64,000 bases of DNA, taken from positions 57,144-121,143 of the forward strand of contig JAMXBD010003414.1 of the NCBI GenBank assembly GCA_024138025.1, read 5' to 3'. Source of the DNA: Combretum micranthum. Taxonomy: Eukaryota; Streptophyta; Magnoliopsida; Myrtales; Combretaceae. A program made the translations under genes and the position numbers. Position 1 is the first letter of the stretch; each line of letters begins with the position of its first letter. The notes below the pieces were generated by a model, which was given only the letters and a program-made list of their open reading frames with translations, did no database searches and was not told the origin of the DNA. Of the stretch, positions 13,060 through 23,882 are shown piece after piece.

Positions 13060-13740
13060 TGGTTTCCACTTGCCCATAGAAGAATGGTGCAACTTATTTT
13101 ATCTGTTGAAAGTTCGGACACATATCAACTCATTGCCCACAAAGGGTGAACACAATTGTTGGTCCTTCACAATCTAAAGGAGTAGTCGATGTGATCAGAT
13201 CCAAAAATAGGAATACCAATGCTAACAAAGCCACCACAATAGCTAGGGTCTATGCTATGCATGGAACTCCAATTGAGGATGTGGATTTAAGAGAGGAAGA
13301 TGAAAGAAAGATATGAGAAGAAGCTGACCCTGATGACTATGGTCTCATTACAGGTATGTAGTTACATATTTGCTTCTCTATAGTTACAGAATTAAACATA
13401 GACACAATTAGATGCACAATAAATATCTTTATGAATTAAAAATAACATATAATTAATAAATGATAAATAGGAACAATTCAAGTGAAAGATCAGATTGCGC
13501 ATGATTTATTTGACACGGGAGCAATGTATTCTTTCATAGATGCTGGATTAGCAAGATGTGAGACCATGAATAAGGAATTAAGAGTTATTACGCCAACGAG
13601 AGATTTGGTAATAAGTCATGAGATGATGAGAGGATATCCACTAAAGATTGGAGGTTAGGAATTATTTGCTAATTTGATCTTAGTATATATGTAGAAATAT
13701 GATATTATTCTAGGTATGGCATGGTTAATTGTTGTAAAAG
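13060..13740 (+). pseudogene. E4 gag zinc knuckle and aspartic protease remnant
   Basis: Near 13100-13145 a CX2C-type zinc knuckle ends GHISTHCPQR, with the second cysteine replaced by Phe or Gly. It would bind genomic RNA during packaging. The protease follows, with the catalytic Asp triad as DTG at 13512-13520 in the context LFDTGAMYSFID and the later element word IILGMAWL near 13710-13730. Between them lies an intron-like insert (13354-13470). In-frame stops occur upstream of the insert (after ERKI) and twice in the C-terminal half of the protease. Retropepsins of this type cut the polyprotein; this copy cannot make it whole. Confidence 0.75.
13354..13470 (+). other. Intron-like GT-AG insert at the gag/protease junction of E4
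   Basis: The 117-base block begins GTATGT and ends ATAG, is strongly AT-rich and contains in-frame stops. Joining its flanks gives GLITG-TIQVKDQ in frame, matching the conserved ITGTI-type junction just before the protease of Tekay-like elements. The length is a multiple of three. Use as an intron is an inference. Confidence 0.5.
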
Positions 13741-15240
13741 CAAAAGTTGATTATCGTCTCAAAATGATATCTTTTGTTAACAACCAAGGAGAAAAGGAGT
13801 ATAAAGGTGAGATACTCAAAGAAGTCGGGAGTAAGATAACAACAATTGAAGTTGAAAATGAAGAAAATATGAAGTTACAAAAATGTATTATTGGAGCTAC
13901 AGAAGGTGAATCCAAGGAATTAGATATTCATACTATCAAAACAGTATGTAAATATCTAGATGTATTTCTAGATGAATTACCTAGATTACCCTTACATAAA
14001 GAAGTAAATTTTTCTATTGATTTGATACCTGGAACTGAACCAACATCAAAAACTTCGTATCGCATGGCACTTGTGGAATTGAAAGAATTAAAAGTGAAAT
14101 TGCAAGAATTGTTGGATAAAGGATTTATCAGACCTAGTATTTCACCATCGGGAGCACTAGTATTGATGAGGCTTTGTATTGACTATAGGGAATAAACAAA
14201 GTTACTATCAAGAACAAATATCCTTTACTAAGAATTGATGATCTTTCGATCAATTGAGAGGAGCAAAGGATATTTTCTCGAATTGATTTAAAGTCAGGCT
14301 ATCATCAAATCTAAATTAAGGTGGAGGATGTACCAAAGACTACATTCCAAACTAGGTATGGTCATTATAAATATTTGGTCATGCCATTTGGATTAACAAA
14401 TGCACCTGCAGTTTTCATGGATTTGATGAACCGTATCTTTAGACCTTGGCTGGATATCTGTGTGATTGTTTTCATAGATGATATACTAATGTATTCATCT
14501 ACCAAAGGGCAACATAATGAACACTTAATTAGGAGTGTGTCACAAAATCCTGAGAGATAACAAGCTCTATGCTAAATTGTCTAAATGTGAATTTTGGCTT
14601 AAGAGCATATCATTTCTTGGACACATTGTTTTTGGTGAAGGAATCTCTGTTGATCCTGCAAAAGTTAAAGCTATTATGGAATGGAAAAGGCCTATAATTG
14701 TTACAGAAGTTAGGAATTTCTTGGGATTAGCAGGATATTATAGGAAATTTATACAGAATTTCTCAAAGATTGCATGACCACTGACGCAGTTAACAAAGAA
14801 GAATGAGAAATTCGAATGGAATGATCAATGTGAACAAAGTTTCCAAGAACTAAAAAAGAGGTTAGTATCGGCACCAATATTAGTTCTGCCCAATGATAAA
14901 GATCCATATACTATCTATAGTAATGCATCCAGGAATGGTTTAAGATGTGTATTAATGCAAAACGGGAAAGTAATAGCATATGCTTCTAGATAGTTGAAGC
15001 CACATGAGATGAATTATCCCATTCGTGATACTCAAGATTTGGCATTATTATCTATATGGACAGAAATGTGAAATATATATAGATCACAAGAGCTTAAAGT
15101 ATATATTTACTCAGAAAGAATTAAATATGATGCAATGTAGATGGTTGGAATTGATTAAGGATAATAACTTAAGCATCAATTATCATCCCGGTAAGGTAAA
15201 TGTTGTAGTTGATGCATTAAATTATAAGAATTATGGAGAA
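13716..15240 (+). pseudogene. E4 reverse transcriptase and RNase H remnant
   Basis: The RT runs from DELPRLPLHKEVNFSIDLIPG (about 13970) through [36 protein letters not shown] and the active site FIDDI (about 14470-14487; both Asp kept) to [12 protein letters not shown] (about 14715-14755). It would copy element RNA into DNA. RNase H follows from about 14890 (IYSNASRNGLRCVLMQNGK) to the PGKVNVVVDALN word near 15190-15220. Stops or frameshifts break it near 14195, 14235, 14560, 14775 and 14993. Missing bases around LCIDYRE and RIDDLSI suggest several small deletions. All this marks an old, inactive copy. Confidence 0.85.
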
Positions 15241-15399
15241 GTAACTTCAATGTTGGCAGAGCAAAAAGAACTCCTTAAGGAATTTGAGAGATTAAATTTG
15301 GAGTTTTCAATGCAAGGTTTAGAAGCGGAACTTGGAAACTTGATCCTAGAACCTACTTTACTGCAACGGGTTAAGGAAGCTCAGAAAGAGGATGTGGAA

Positions 15400-16720
15400 T
15401 TCCAAGAGATTAAACAAAGAATATCACAAGGGAAATATAAGGACTTTCATGTGGATGATGAAAGATTAAGGAATGAATTAATGCATGAAGCACATTATTC
15501 TAGATATTCTATACATCTAAGAGAAACAAAGACGTACTAAGAGTTGAAAAGTGCATATTGGTGGCATGAAATAAAAAAGGATGTTGCAGAATTTGTTGCT
15601 AAGTGTAATGTGTGTCAACAGGTAAAAGTTGAACATCAAAGGCCCGATGGATTATTGAAACCATTGCTAATTCCAAAATGGAAATAGGATCAAATTTATA
15701 TGGATTTTGTATATTCATTACCTAAGACAAATGCAGGACATGATGTTGTCTGAGTCATTACGGATAAACTCACTAAATCAGCTCATTTCTTGCCAATCAA
15801 CATGGCATATCTATTGGAAAAGTTGGCACGAATATACTTGAAGCACATTGTGAGATTACATGTTGTACTTGCTGGTATAGTTTCAGATCCAAGCTTTGGG
15901 AAGACAATAAAAGTTTAGTACGACTTACCATCCTTAAACTACGGACAGACAGAAAGGACCATACCAACATTAGAGGACATGTTGAGATCTTGTATTCTAG
16001 AATTCAAAGGAAATTGGGATAAACATTTAGCATTAGTAGAATTCGAGTACAATAACATTTACCACTCAAGTATTGAGATGCTACCATATGAAGCACTATA
16101 TGGTAGAAAGTGTCGGTCCCCATTATTTTGGGATAACTTGGAGAAAGTATTGATTAGACCTGAATTGGTTTAGGAAACAATTGACAAGGTCATTGTGATA
16201 AAAAGGAGAATGAAAGAAGCTCAAGACAGGCAAAGAGCTGGGCAGATTTGAAAAGAAAGAAATTAGAGTTTACTGAAGGAGATCATGTCTGTATGAAGAT
16301 AAGTCTGATCAAAAGTCTTCATAGTATATAAACAAAAGGAAAGCTGAGTCCCAAATATATTGAATCATTTTAGATATTGGAACGAGTTGGAAATCTAGCA
16401 TATCGTATTGCATTGCCACCCAACTTATCTATTATACATAATGTATTCCACGTATCAATAATAAGAAAGTAGGTTCCGAATCCAAATAAAGTGGTTGAAT
16501 TGGAACCAACTGATCTGAAAGAGAACTTAACATATGAAAAGCATCATGTCTGAATTTTAGACAGAGAAGTGCAAACTCTCAGAAATAAAAAGATATGTTA
16601 TATCAAAGTACTATCCCCAAACTGAAGAAATGACATGGGAACTGAAAGATGAGATCAAGAAAAGCTATCCTCATCTATTTGAAAATTCAAGTACGCATAC
16701 AAGCTTTGAGGACAAAGCTT
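15400..16720 (+). pseudogene. E4 integrase and chromodomain-like tail remnant
   Basis: The HHCC zinc-binding region ends CNVCQQVKVEHQRPDGLL (about 15605-15650). The catalytic core has D in IYMDFVYSLP (about 15695) and D in IVSDPSFGK (about 15885); the third acid lies in the altered [13 protein letters not shown] region (about 15950-15985). Then come [28 protein letters not shown], and a C-terminal ALPPNLS...HNVFHVS block (about 16410-16460). A chromodomain-like stretch around 16535-16690 ends SYPHLFE. Integrase would join the cDNA to the host chromosome, and the tail would steer it to certain chromatin. At least six stops interrupt it. Confidence 0.8.
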
Positions 16721-16725
16721 ATTTT

Positions 16726-16738
16726 AAGGGGGCAAGAA
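16726..16738 (+). other. Polypurine tract of E4
   Basis: AAGGGGGCAAGAA directly precedes the 3' LTR start and follows the FEDKAYFKGG codons. This is the place where plus-strand priming occurs in gypsy elements. Confidence 0.7.
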
Positions 16739-18017
16739 TATATACCCAAGAATCTTTCATACCAGTAAAAAATAAATAGGAATTTAAATATAAAATAGAT
16801 GGTTACTATTGAACTTAACAAAGACTTTAGAATAGAACTACGAATAGTAATGGCCTGTATATAGTTCCAAGCCTAAAACAAAGTTTTCTATATAGTATTA
16901 AATAATACTAATAAGATTTCATAGTGAGTATTAAAAACTCAAGATATAAGAATAACTTACTTAAGATATTAAGTGCGATAAAGAACAAACAATCAATTAT
17001 GCTTGTAGTTAGAAAATGATAACCTATATAAACAGTTAGGGTTATAAATACACAATAAAAATATAAACAAATTTATAATAATTATCTAGACTCTAAATAA
17101 ATATTTGGATCATATTATTGTTCTAATTAGAGTATTCTTAAGATATTAGAGCCTAAAACGAAAATTGACCTATTAAGCTTTGAAAACTCTAATCGAGTGA
17201 GATAAAACCTAAAATAATTTATCATGTAAACTTTAAACCTAAAGTTAAACTCAATAACAATCTAGAAAATTTGTAGAACTCTAGATAAATTTTTGAAGAT
17301 AAAACTCTTGAGTAATTGTCGCAATTATACTCGTTTAACTTAATAAACTACCCTAAAATCTAGTTAATTATTAACTAACTAATATTATATTAATATATAT
17401 GTAAACAAATTCGGTGCATTTGAAGAATTATGGCTATGATTGTCTTGATAATTGTTGCAGCCGAAATCTGCACATCTAGAGTCAAATAAGAAAATAAAAT
17501 CAACGCAAGAACCAATCTAAATTTGCTACCTATACAACTCATTAAATGAAGGGAACAATCAAGTGGAATCAAGACAATTCGGTAGGCAACTTCTTCTCCT
17601 CTAACCTGACATTGAAGCTTCCATTACACCATTATATATGCTTTCTCAACAACTCAAAATAAAAGCCTTAATGCACTACCAAACAAAGGCATTAAATCAC
17701 ATAAAACAACAATAACAATAGCTCAAATTTGTCCCAAACAAATCATCAAAACAATTAATAACTCGAACATACTACAACTCCATTAAAGCTTAACAACAAG
17801 CTTAGGAAAGGAAAAACAAGGTAAGTAATTTCATTTTTTGAGTTAGTACTATGTTAGAACACTAGCTTAAATGTAGTTTTGTTGATCTTAGGTTAAAAAA
17901 CAACTAAAAAACGAAGTTGAAATCATCCAAAACAAGGTAAGTTTCAATAAAACCCTAGTTACACCGTTCATGTTCATAAAACAAGGATTATGAACATGTT
18001 AATGTATTATTATAAGA

Positions 18018-18019
18018 TA

Positions 18020-18050
<31 letters not shown>
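18018..18050. repeat. (TA)n microsatellite in E4 3' LTR
   Basis: A run of TA dinucleotides with one TG interruption. Confidence 0.9.
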
Positions 18051-18324
18051 CATGTAAAAACACTTAAGAATCAATTAAATACAAGTTGGACGTGGCAAAT
18101 CATCAGAAAATAGATCAATGAGCATGGAAAAATGTATTTCCAGATTGATGGGGTGAACACGAGGTGGTGAAGTCCCCGTGTACCTCTCGGCTTGAAATTC
18201 CACGAGCACCAATTTTTCAGAAGAACACAGCTAGTTATACGGTCGTGTATCAAGTTGTGTTCCTCTTGGCCTTGAATAAAAATATATAAAAAAATTAATT
18301 ATAATATCTGTTTTAGTTTTGAAA

Positions 18325-18720
18325 TTATTATTATTATTATTATTGTTGTTGTTGTTGTTGTTGTTGTCGTTGATGTTAATGTTATCACTATTATTATTAT
18401 TATTATATTATTATTATTATTATTGATGTTATTAATACTATTCTTATTATTAATTTTCTTATTATTATTACTAATGATAATATTATTAATATATTAATGG
18501 CATCATTATTATTATGATTATTATTAATGATGTTATTATCATGTTTATTATTATAATTATTATTATCATTATTAAAGATATTATTGTTATTATTGTTTAT
18601 CATCATCATCATCATCATCAAGATTACTAATTTTTTTATTAATGTTATTATGAAAATTAACATTAATAATGTTAACATATTATCATTATTATTATTAATA
18701 TTAATATTATATCATTATTG
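18325..18720. repeat. TTA/TTG trinucleotide microsatellite field in E4 3' LTR
   Basis: About 395 bases made of ATT, GTT and ATC triplets with interruptions. It gives an Asn-rich false reading frame on the minus strand. Confidence 0.9.
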
Positions 18721-20061
18721 CTAATATTAGTATACTTTACAATAAGAATAAAATAAGATAATTGTAAAAATACTTTTTTTATATAGATAAACACATAATA
18801 ATTGAAATTAATAAGTTAAAATTATGAACAATGTGATTCCTAAAAATGAAAAGATAATTATATAAAGTAGATTAAGAGAAACACGACGAAACTAAGTAAT
18901 AGTAAATAAGTATTCATTACTATAATAGGTTAACTAAAGAGCAATATCAAAAGTGATGATGGTAATGATAAAATATCAATTCACTGAATTAAATTCTATA
19001 ACTACCCAATAAGAATATTAAATATCAAACAATATCAATAAAAGCAAAATGAAAATAAATATTAAATAATTATTGATTATCATAGGACCATTAAATGACC
19101 AATATAGTAATAGAAAGAAAACCAAATATCAGTATAGGAAACTTAGACACTCATAGGAGTTTAGTTCTATAATTTATGTTTTATTGATGAATATTTTATT
19201 CATCTTAATAGGTGATTTTGAAACTATAGAGGATTTCCCACCTGACTATTACGACTAGCCAGTATGAGCAGATGACTAACTCAGTCTTATGATATTTTGT
19301 GTGCTTATAGCTTAGGTAATCTTTAATGAAAGATAATAACCTGAATTTGCTGTATGGGTTTACGAGAATTGTTTACTGTATGAATTGTTAGTTGCTAAGT
19401 TACTCTAATGATAGTAATAACATAATTCTATATAATCGTATTGCTTATATAGTACGCTGCTTGTTTGTGAGATGATTGATCACCTTAAACCTGATTAAAA
19501 ACTATTGGTACCATAAATGAAATGAACATGCATTGCATGATTTGCGTAAGCAGCATTTGAGTAAGTGGCAACCTACTACGTGTTAGTGTTTCAGATCTCT
19601 AGTAATGCTTGGTTTTCTAGGAAAAAAGGCTGTCAATTCTACACAATATTATCTTTGTTCTGTTGGTACCATAGGAACTACATGGTAAATGAAGGATGCC
19701 GCTTATGATATCGCTTTGAAATGACTAACACTTAGTAGAGATTCTAAAGCTAAAACAGGAAATGAGTGTTAAAGACATGATAAATTTAAAGTGATGATTA
19801 AAGTGAGTATTGTTGTTTTCCTATATGTTTAGTCTCTCCTAGGTAGGTGAGCCATAGTATTGTGTTCCTTTAACCCCGATGAGAAGGCGTAAAACTTCAT
19901 TACGCTTTAGATTCTAGATTATCCACGCATGTATTTGTGCATATGCTTGATTGATGCATTTCATATGATTGTTAATAACTTGTTTGATACGTGGTAAGTT
20001 TTGGTTATTCACTGAGCCCGTGGTTTCGCTTGAACTCCAACAGTCCTTTTCAGGTTTACAC

Positions 20062-23000
20062 TGTAAACCCCCAAATTTCTGGAATCGGTTTAGCCTAAAA
20101 ACTCTAAACCGAAGTCAACCGGCGCTCTAAAGGTCAACAAAACCCTAATTAGACGTAATAGCTCAAAGTCCGGCAATCCCGAATAAGCAACTCAGTGAGA
20201 ATAAGTAGGGTTTAGAATATAGAATAGTGCGTAATTATCTAAGGAAACGTAAAAAAGATCAAATTAGTAAAACCGCAACTCGTCTCGAACCCGATTGGAC
20301 AAGGTTCTTGAAAAACGTGTCCTAAAGCCTAGAATAGTAAAAATATTTCAAATATACCGTTAGACTCATAAAAATATAAGGTTTTCAAAAATATTAATTT
20401 TGTAATTTTTCGGTAAGTAAAAATAATAGATATCGCATTTATACGCTTATTTTCTTAATATCGGTATTTTATTAGTCATATCTACTTTACATTGCACTAT
20501 TCTTTACTATTCTATACTATTCTTTTATCCTCTTACATCTGCTCTTACATACACCATAACCTATAACCTTTACTTTTTACCTTTCCCATAATTTTATTTC
20601 ATATGTACCTTACTTATTACTATCTTTAATCCACAAAATATAAAAAATAAAATAAAATCACTCCCTCTCTCATCTCTCCATGGCTGGCACCCCCTCCCCC
20701 ATATGCCCTCTCAATTTGTTTTACTTTTCTTTTATTTTAATCACACAAAAATCACTCCACAATTTCCTATAAATACCCCCCTCCTCTTTCACTTCTTTCA
20801 CACATTTACTACCCACAAATTCTATACAAAAACTCTCTCAAATTCTCTCCTCAAAACTCTCTCAAATTTATACCAAAACAACTTAACAAAAACCCATAAC
20901 CACATAACACTACCAAAGTCTTCTTTAGGTAACCATCTCCTATTATTTTCTTCTTCTCATGTCATGTAACTTTACATGATCATAGTGTGAGTTTCCAAAG
21001 ACTAAATGTTGTGGAAGCTACATTATGTTCATGTATTGTTCTTGTTCATGAAAATCTATTTCTGTTTATGTTATTATTTTGTTCATATTATTGTTACTAT
21101 ATCTAAGTATTATTATCTATATATATATACATATTCTTTAGAGCATATAAGCTCACTTGCAATTTATTTATTTTATGCAAAGCAATTTATTTATTTATTT
21201 ATTCCATTGTAATTTATTTATTCATTCCTCGTTATTTTAAGACTAGTCTCTAGTCTTAGATTTGTTTTCATCAAGTCAAAACAAATTTTTCTTTCTTTCA
21301 TTTTATTTTATTTTGGGACTAGTCTACTTCTTAGTCCCAGGAGCCTTGAAAAAGCTAAGACTCCAAATACTTGACTATTATTAATGTTACTTTGCTTGTC
21401 ATCATTTTCTCATAAATTATGTTCATTTAAATTGTTGTACAAAGTTTTCAAGTTCTAAAAATAATTGACAAAAAGAGATTTTGACACATAGAAATAAGTT
21501 TATGTAAAGTATAAGATCTATGGTTTAAACAAAAATAAAGTTATCTCTTTTTAAGTTACAAAAAGAACCTACTAAGATTTTAGAAACTACTTTTACTATA
21601 AAAAGCTTCTTAAAACACTTGTTATCTAACTTTGTTTTATAAAGAAAATAAACTTTTATGCAAAGATAATTTCTATGAAAAACATAATATGAGGAAAGGA
21701 TGAAAAATTTTCAAATAAAAGATTTTTACAAACAAATAGACAAAGAAATTTGTATAGGAAAAATAGTATTAATATAGAAAGCTTAGAAAGAAGAAAAGTT
21801 ATTTTCAAAAAGTTACTTGGAAATATATATATAAGTCAACATAAAACATCTTTGGAAAACAAAAGAAACAAAATGTTCATTTCAAAAGATTTACAACAAA
21901 ATGAATTCTTGTAAACTATATTTTTCTAAAAAACCGATATGATTTTACTTGAGCAAACATGATTAGACAACAAACACTTGAGCATGAATAAAATATGAGC
22001 TAAGTAACAAAAAAAAGATAATTTTTCAACTATATAGATAACTAAGTATTTATCAATCAAATTTTGATTGATTGAACCAAAGTTGTTTTTGAGTTGGAAA
22101 ATCCGTGGTGAATTTTGTTGCCACTGTTTCAGAGCTTATATGACCTTGTTTGTTAAAAAAAGTAATTTTAGAAAATGGATAGATCTTTTTGAATAGGTAG
22201 AAATCGGTATATTATATGCGCGATTCCGAGTTAAAATGACCAAGTTATGACCATTGTAAGTTGCAACTTTCCTTTATACGAACTTTAACGTTATTTTGAC
22301 ATTGTTTTGTCAAAATTCAAGAAAATCATCAAGAAATACTTATTGTGGGTATTTTCTTTGGCTAGGTGACTTCAAGGAAGGATAACTTTATACCGAAGAT
22401 TATTTCGATTGAGTGGAGTGTGTGAACAACTCATCCATATAAGAAGAATAGTTGACATGGCATCGTGAGTTTATTTCCTTTAAATGTTACCCTTGTTGTG
22501 CTTGTAATTTAGTTGCATTAGAGTTAGGAAAAAAACAAATGGATATGTGTGTAAAATGATTCTTTGAAAGAATCCTAAGAATATCGAGGCTAGAATTGGT
22601 TTAAATGATTGTTTTAGTGTAACACTTGGTTTGTATGAAATTCTTTAATCGCCTTAAATTTGATAATAATAATATTATGATATCATAAGTAAATGGATTC
22701 ATGCATACCACGAAGTTAGTCACATTGCATTTGGGTTATTATCCTTGGGTGAGAAGGATAGTAAGCCCATGTCGAAAGCAACACTTGGCAGGGGATCAAA
22801 AAGCGATTGCTTGGCAGCGTTATGGAAAAAGAAAATGCCCGGCGGAAGATCGGAAAGCAAGGCTCGATTCAAGTAGACTTCACATGCTTGGCGATATTGG
22901 TCGGAAGCATAGATCTTTTTAACTAAAACTACTTGTTTTGAGGTTATGTATCACTAAACCCCGAATAGAGGGTGCAAATCCATTCAACATATAGTTCTTA

Positions 23001-23519
23001 GAAAACTATATGTCTTGTTTGCCCATGTGTATGTTGCATTCCATTTGTTTGATTAAATAACTTGTTTGAAATTTTGTTACAATAAGTTATTTATGGAAAT
23101 AATTCTCACTAAGCCTGTTAGCTTATACCCCATAGATGTCTTTTGAAGTTTCCATATTTATGGTTAAGGCTATGAGGACACTGCAGTTAGGTAATTTCTT
23201 TATAGATTAGGAAAATCCTAGATGAAGTTTAGTATTGAATAAGATGTAAAATATTCTTGTAATAGATTAGTGAACAAGGGAAATGTCCCTAAGTTTGTAA
23301 AATCATTGTTATAAGCAAATGAATATTATGAATCCTCTTTTCTTAATATGTTATTATATCTTCTTAAGCTTCATAATTCAATGTATGGTCCTCTAAAGTT
23401 GTGAGAGACGCCTTACACTTAATATAAAAGCTTTTGGGAATGGTTAAGGTTGTCATACTTAAACTTTAATATTGAATGTGGCGGACTGTCACGTTTAGGG
23501 TACCCTTTGGGGCGTGACA
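20062..23519 (+). mobile_element. Solo LTR D, nested in the 3' LTR of E4
   Basis: It starts TGTAAACCCCC at 20062 and ends GGGGCGTGACA at 23519. A perfect tacac duplication flanks it (20057-20061 and 23520-23524). Length is 3458 bp. The sequence on either side rejoins as ttttcaggttta...cttaggccatgg, matching the uninterrupted relative in LTR E near 45700-45760. It contains a TATA box and a CT-rich initiator zone, but no coding domain. It is the same family as LTR C and the edge LTR at 62362. Confidence 0.92.
20768..20775 (+). promoter_or_regulatory. TATA box of solo LTR D
   Basis: TATAAATA followed by a C/T-rich stretch, the usual look of an LTR core promoter. It lies about 0.7 kb into the LTR. 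Confidence 0.55.
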
Positions 23520-23882
23520 TACACTTAGGCCATGGCTGGTCACTTCCAGGAGTTTAGCTCCGGTAAGAACTTCAAGACTGAAAGTTCATGAAATATTATG
23601 AGATAAGTTATTTGCTTTTATTTTTAGTCTAAGCTAGTTAGTATTTAAATTGTCAATTATGCGTTTAGAGACTTTTAGAAAGACGATATGGTTTGTAATA
23701 TTATATTTGAGCACTGAGAAGATAGTTATTTACTAATTAATGACTTACACGTATTTTTCATTTCTTATCAAAGTAACTAAAAAATTATGTTGTTTAAAAA
23801 CATGCCATTCTCTGAAGGTAATCTAGTGATGGTATTTAAGTGTGGCTTGTTTACTACTACCAGGGTACCCTCGGGGCGTGCA

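Larger units (their letters stand above)
13045..23882 (+). mobile_element. Tekay-like Ty3/gypsy element E4: internal region and 3' LTR, 5' part lost or outside window
   Basis: Order of remnants: zinc knuckle, protease, reverse transcriptase, RNase H, integrase, chromodomain-like tail, polypurine tract, then a 3' LTR ending gggtaccctcggggcgtgca at 23882. The integrase word [12 protein letters not shown] and the ending FEDKAYFKGG just before the PPT are typical of the Tekay clade of plant chromoviruses (family knowledge). The coding part has many stops and frameshifts and is old. Its 5' LTR is not in the window; E1 and solo LTR C sit where the upstream gag should be. Confidence 0.8.
16739..23882 (+). 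mobile_element. 3' LTR of E4, interrupted by solo LTR D
   Basis: It starts at the PPT with a degenerate tatataccc (ancestral TGTA-CCC assumed) and ends gggtaccctcggggcgtgca. Without LTR D and one TSD copy it is about 3.68 kb. Its last 360 bases (23525-23882), including the words ctctgaaggtaatctagtgatg and ggtaccctcggggcgtg, match the U5 end of reverse LTR E at 45370-45750. So E4 and LTR E are the same or sister families. Confidence 0.75.

Noticed and set aside
18403..18678. Asn/Ile-rich 91-residue frame
   Set aside because: Translation of a trinucleotide microsatellite.
22701..22922. 73-residue frame in the U5 part of solo LTR D
   Set aside because: It lies wholly in the LTR; the related LTRs C and 62362 do not keep the frame as far as I can see.
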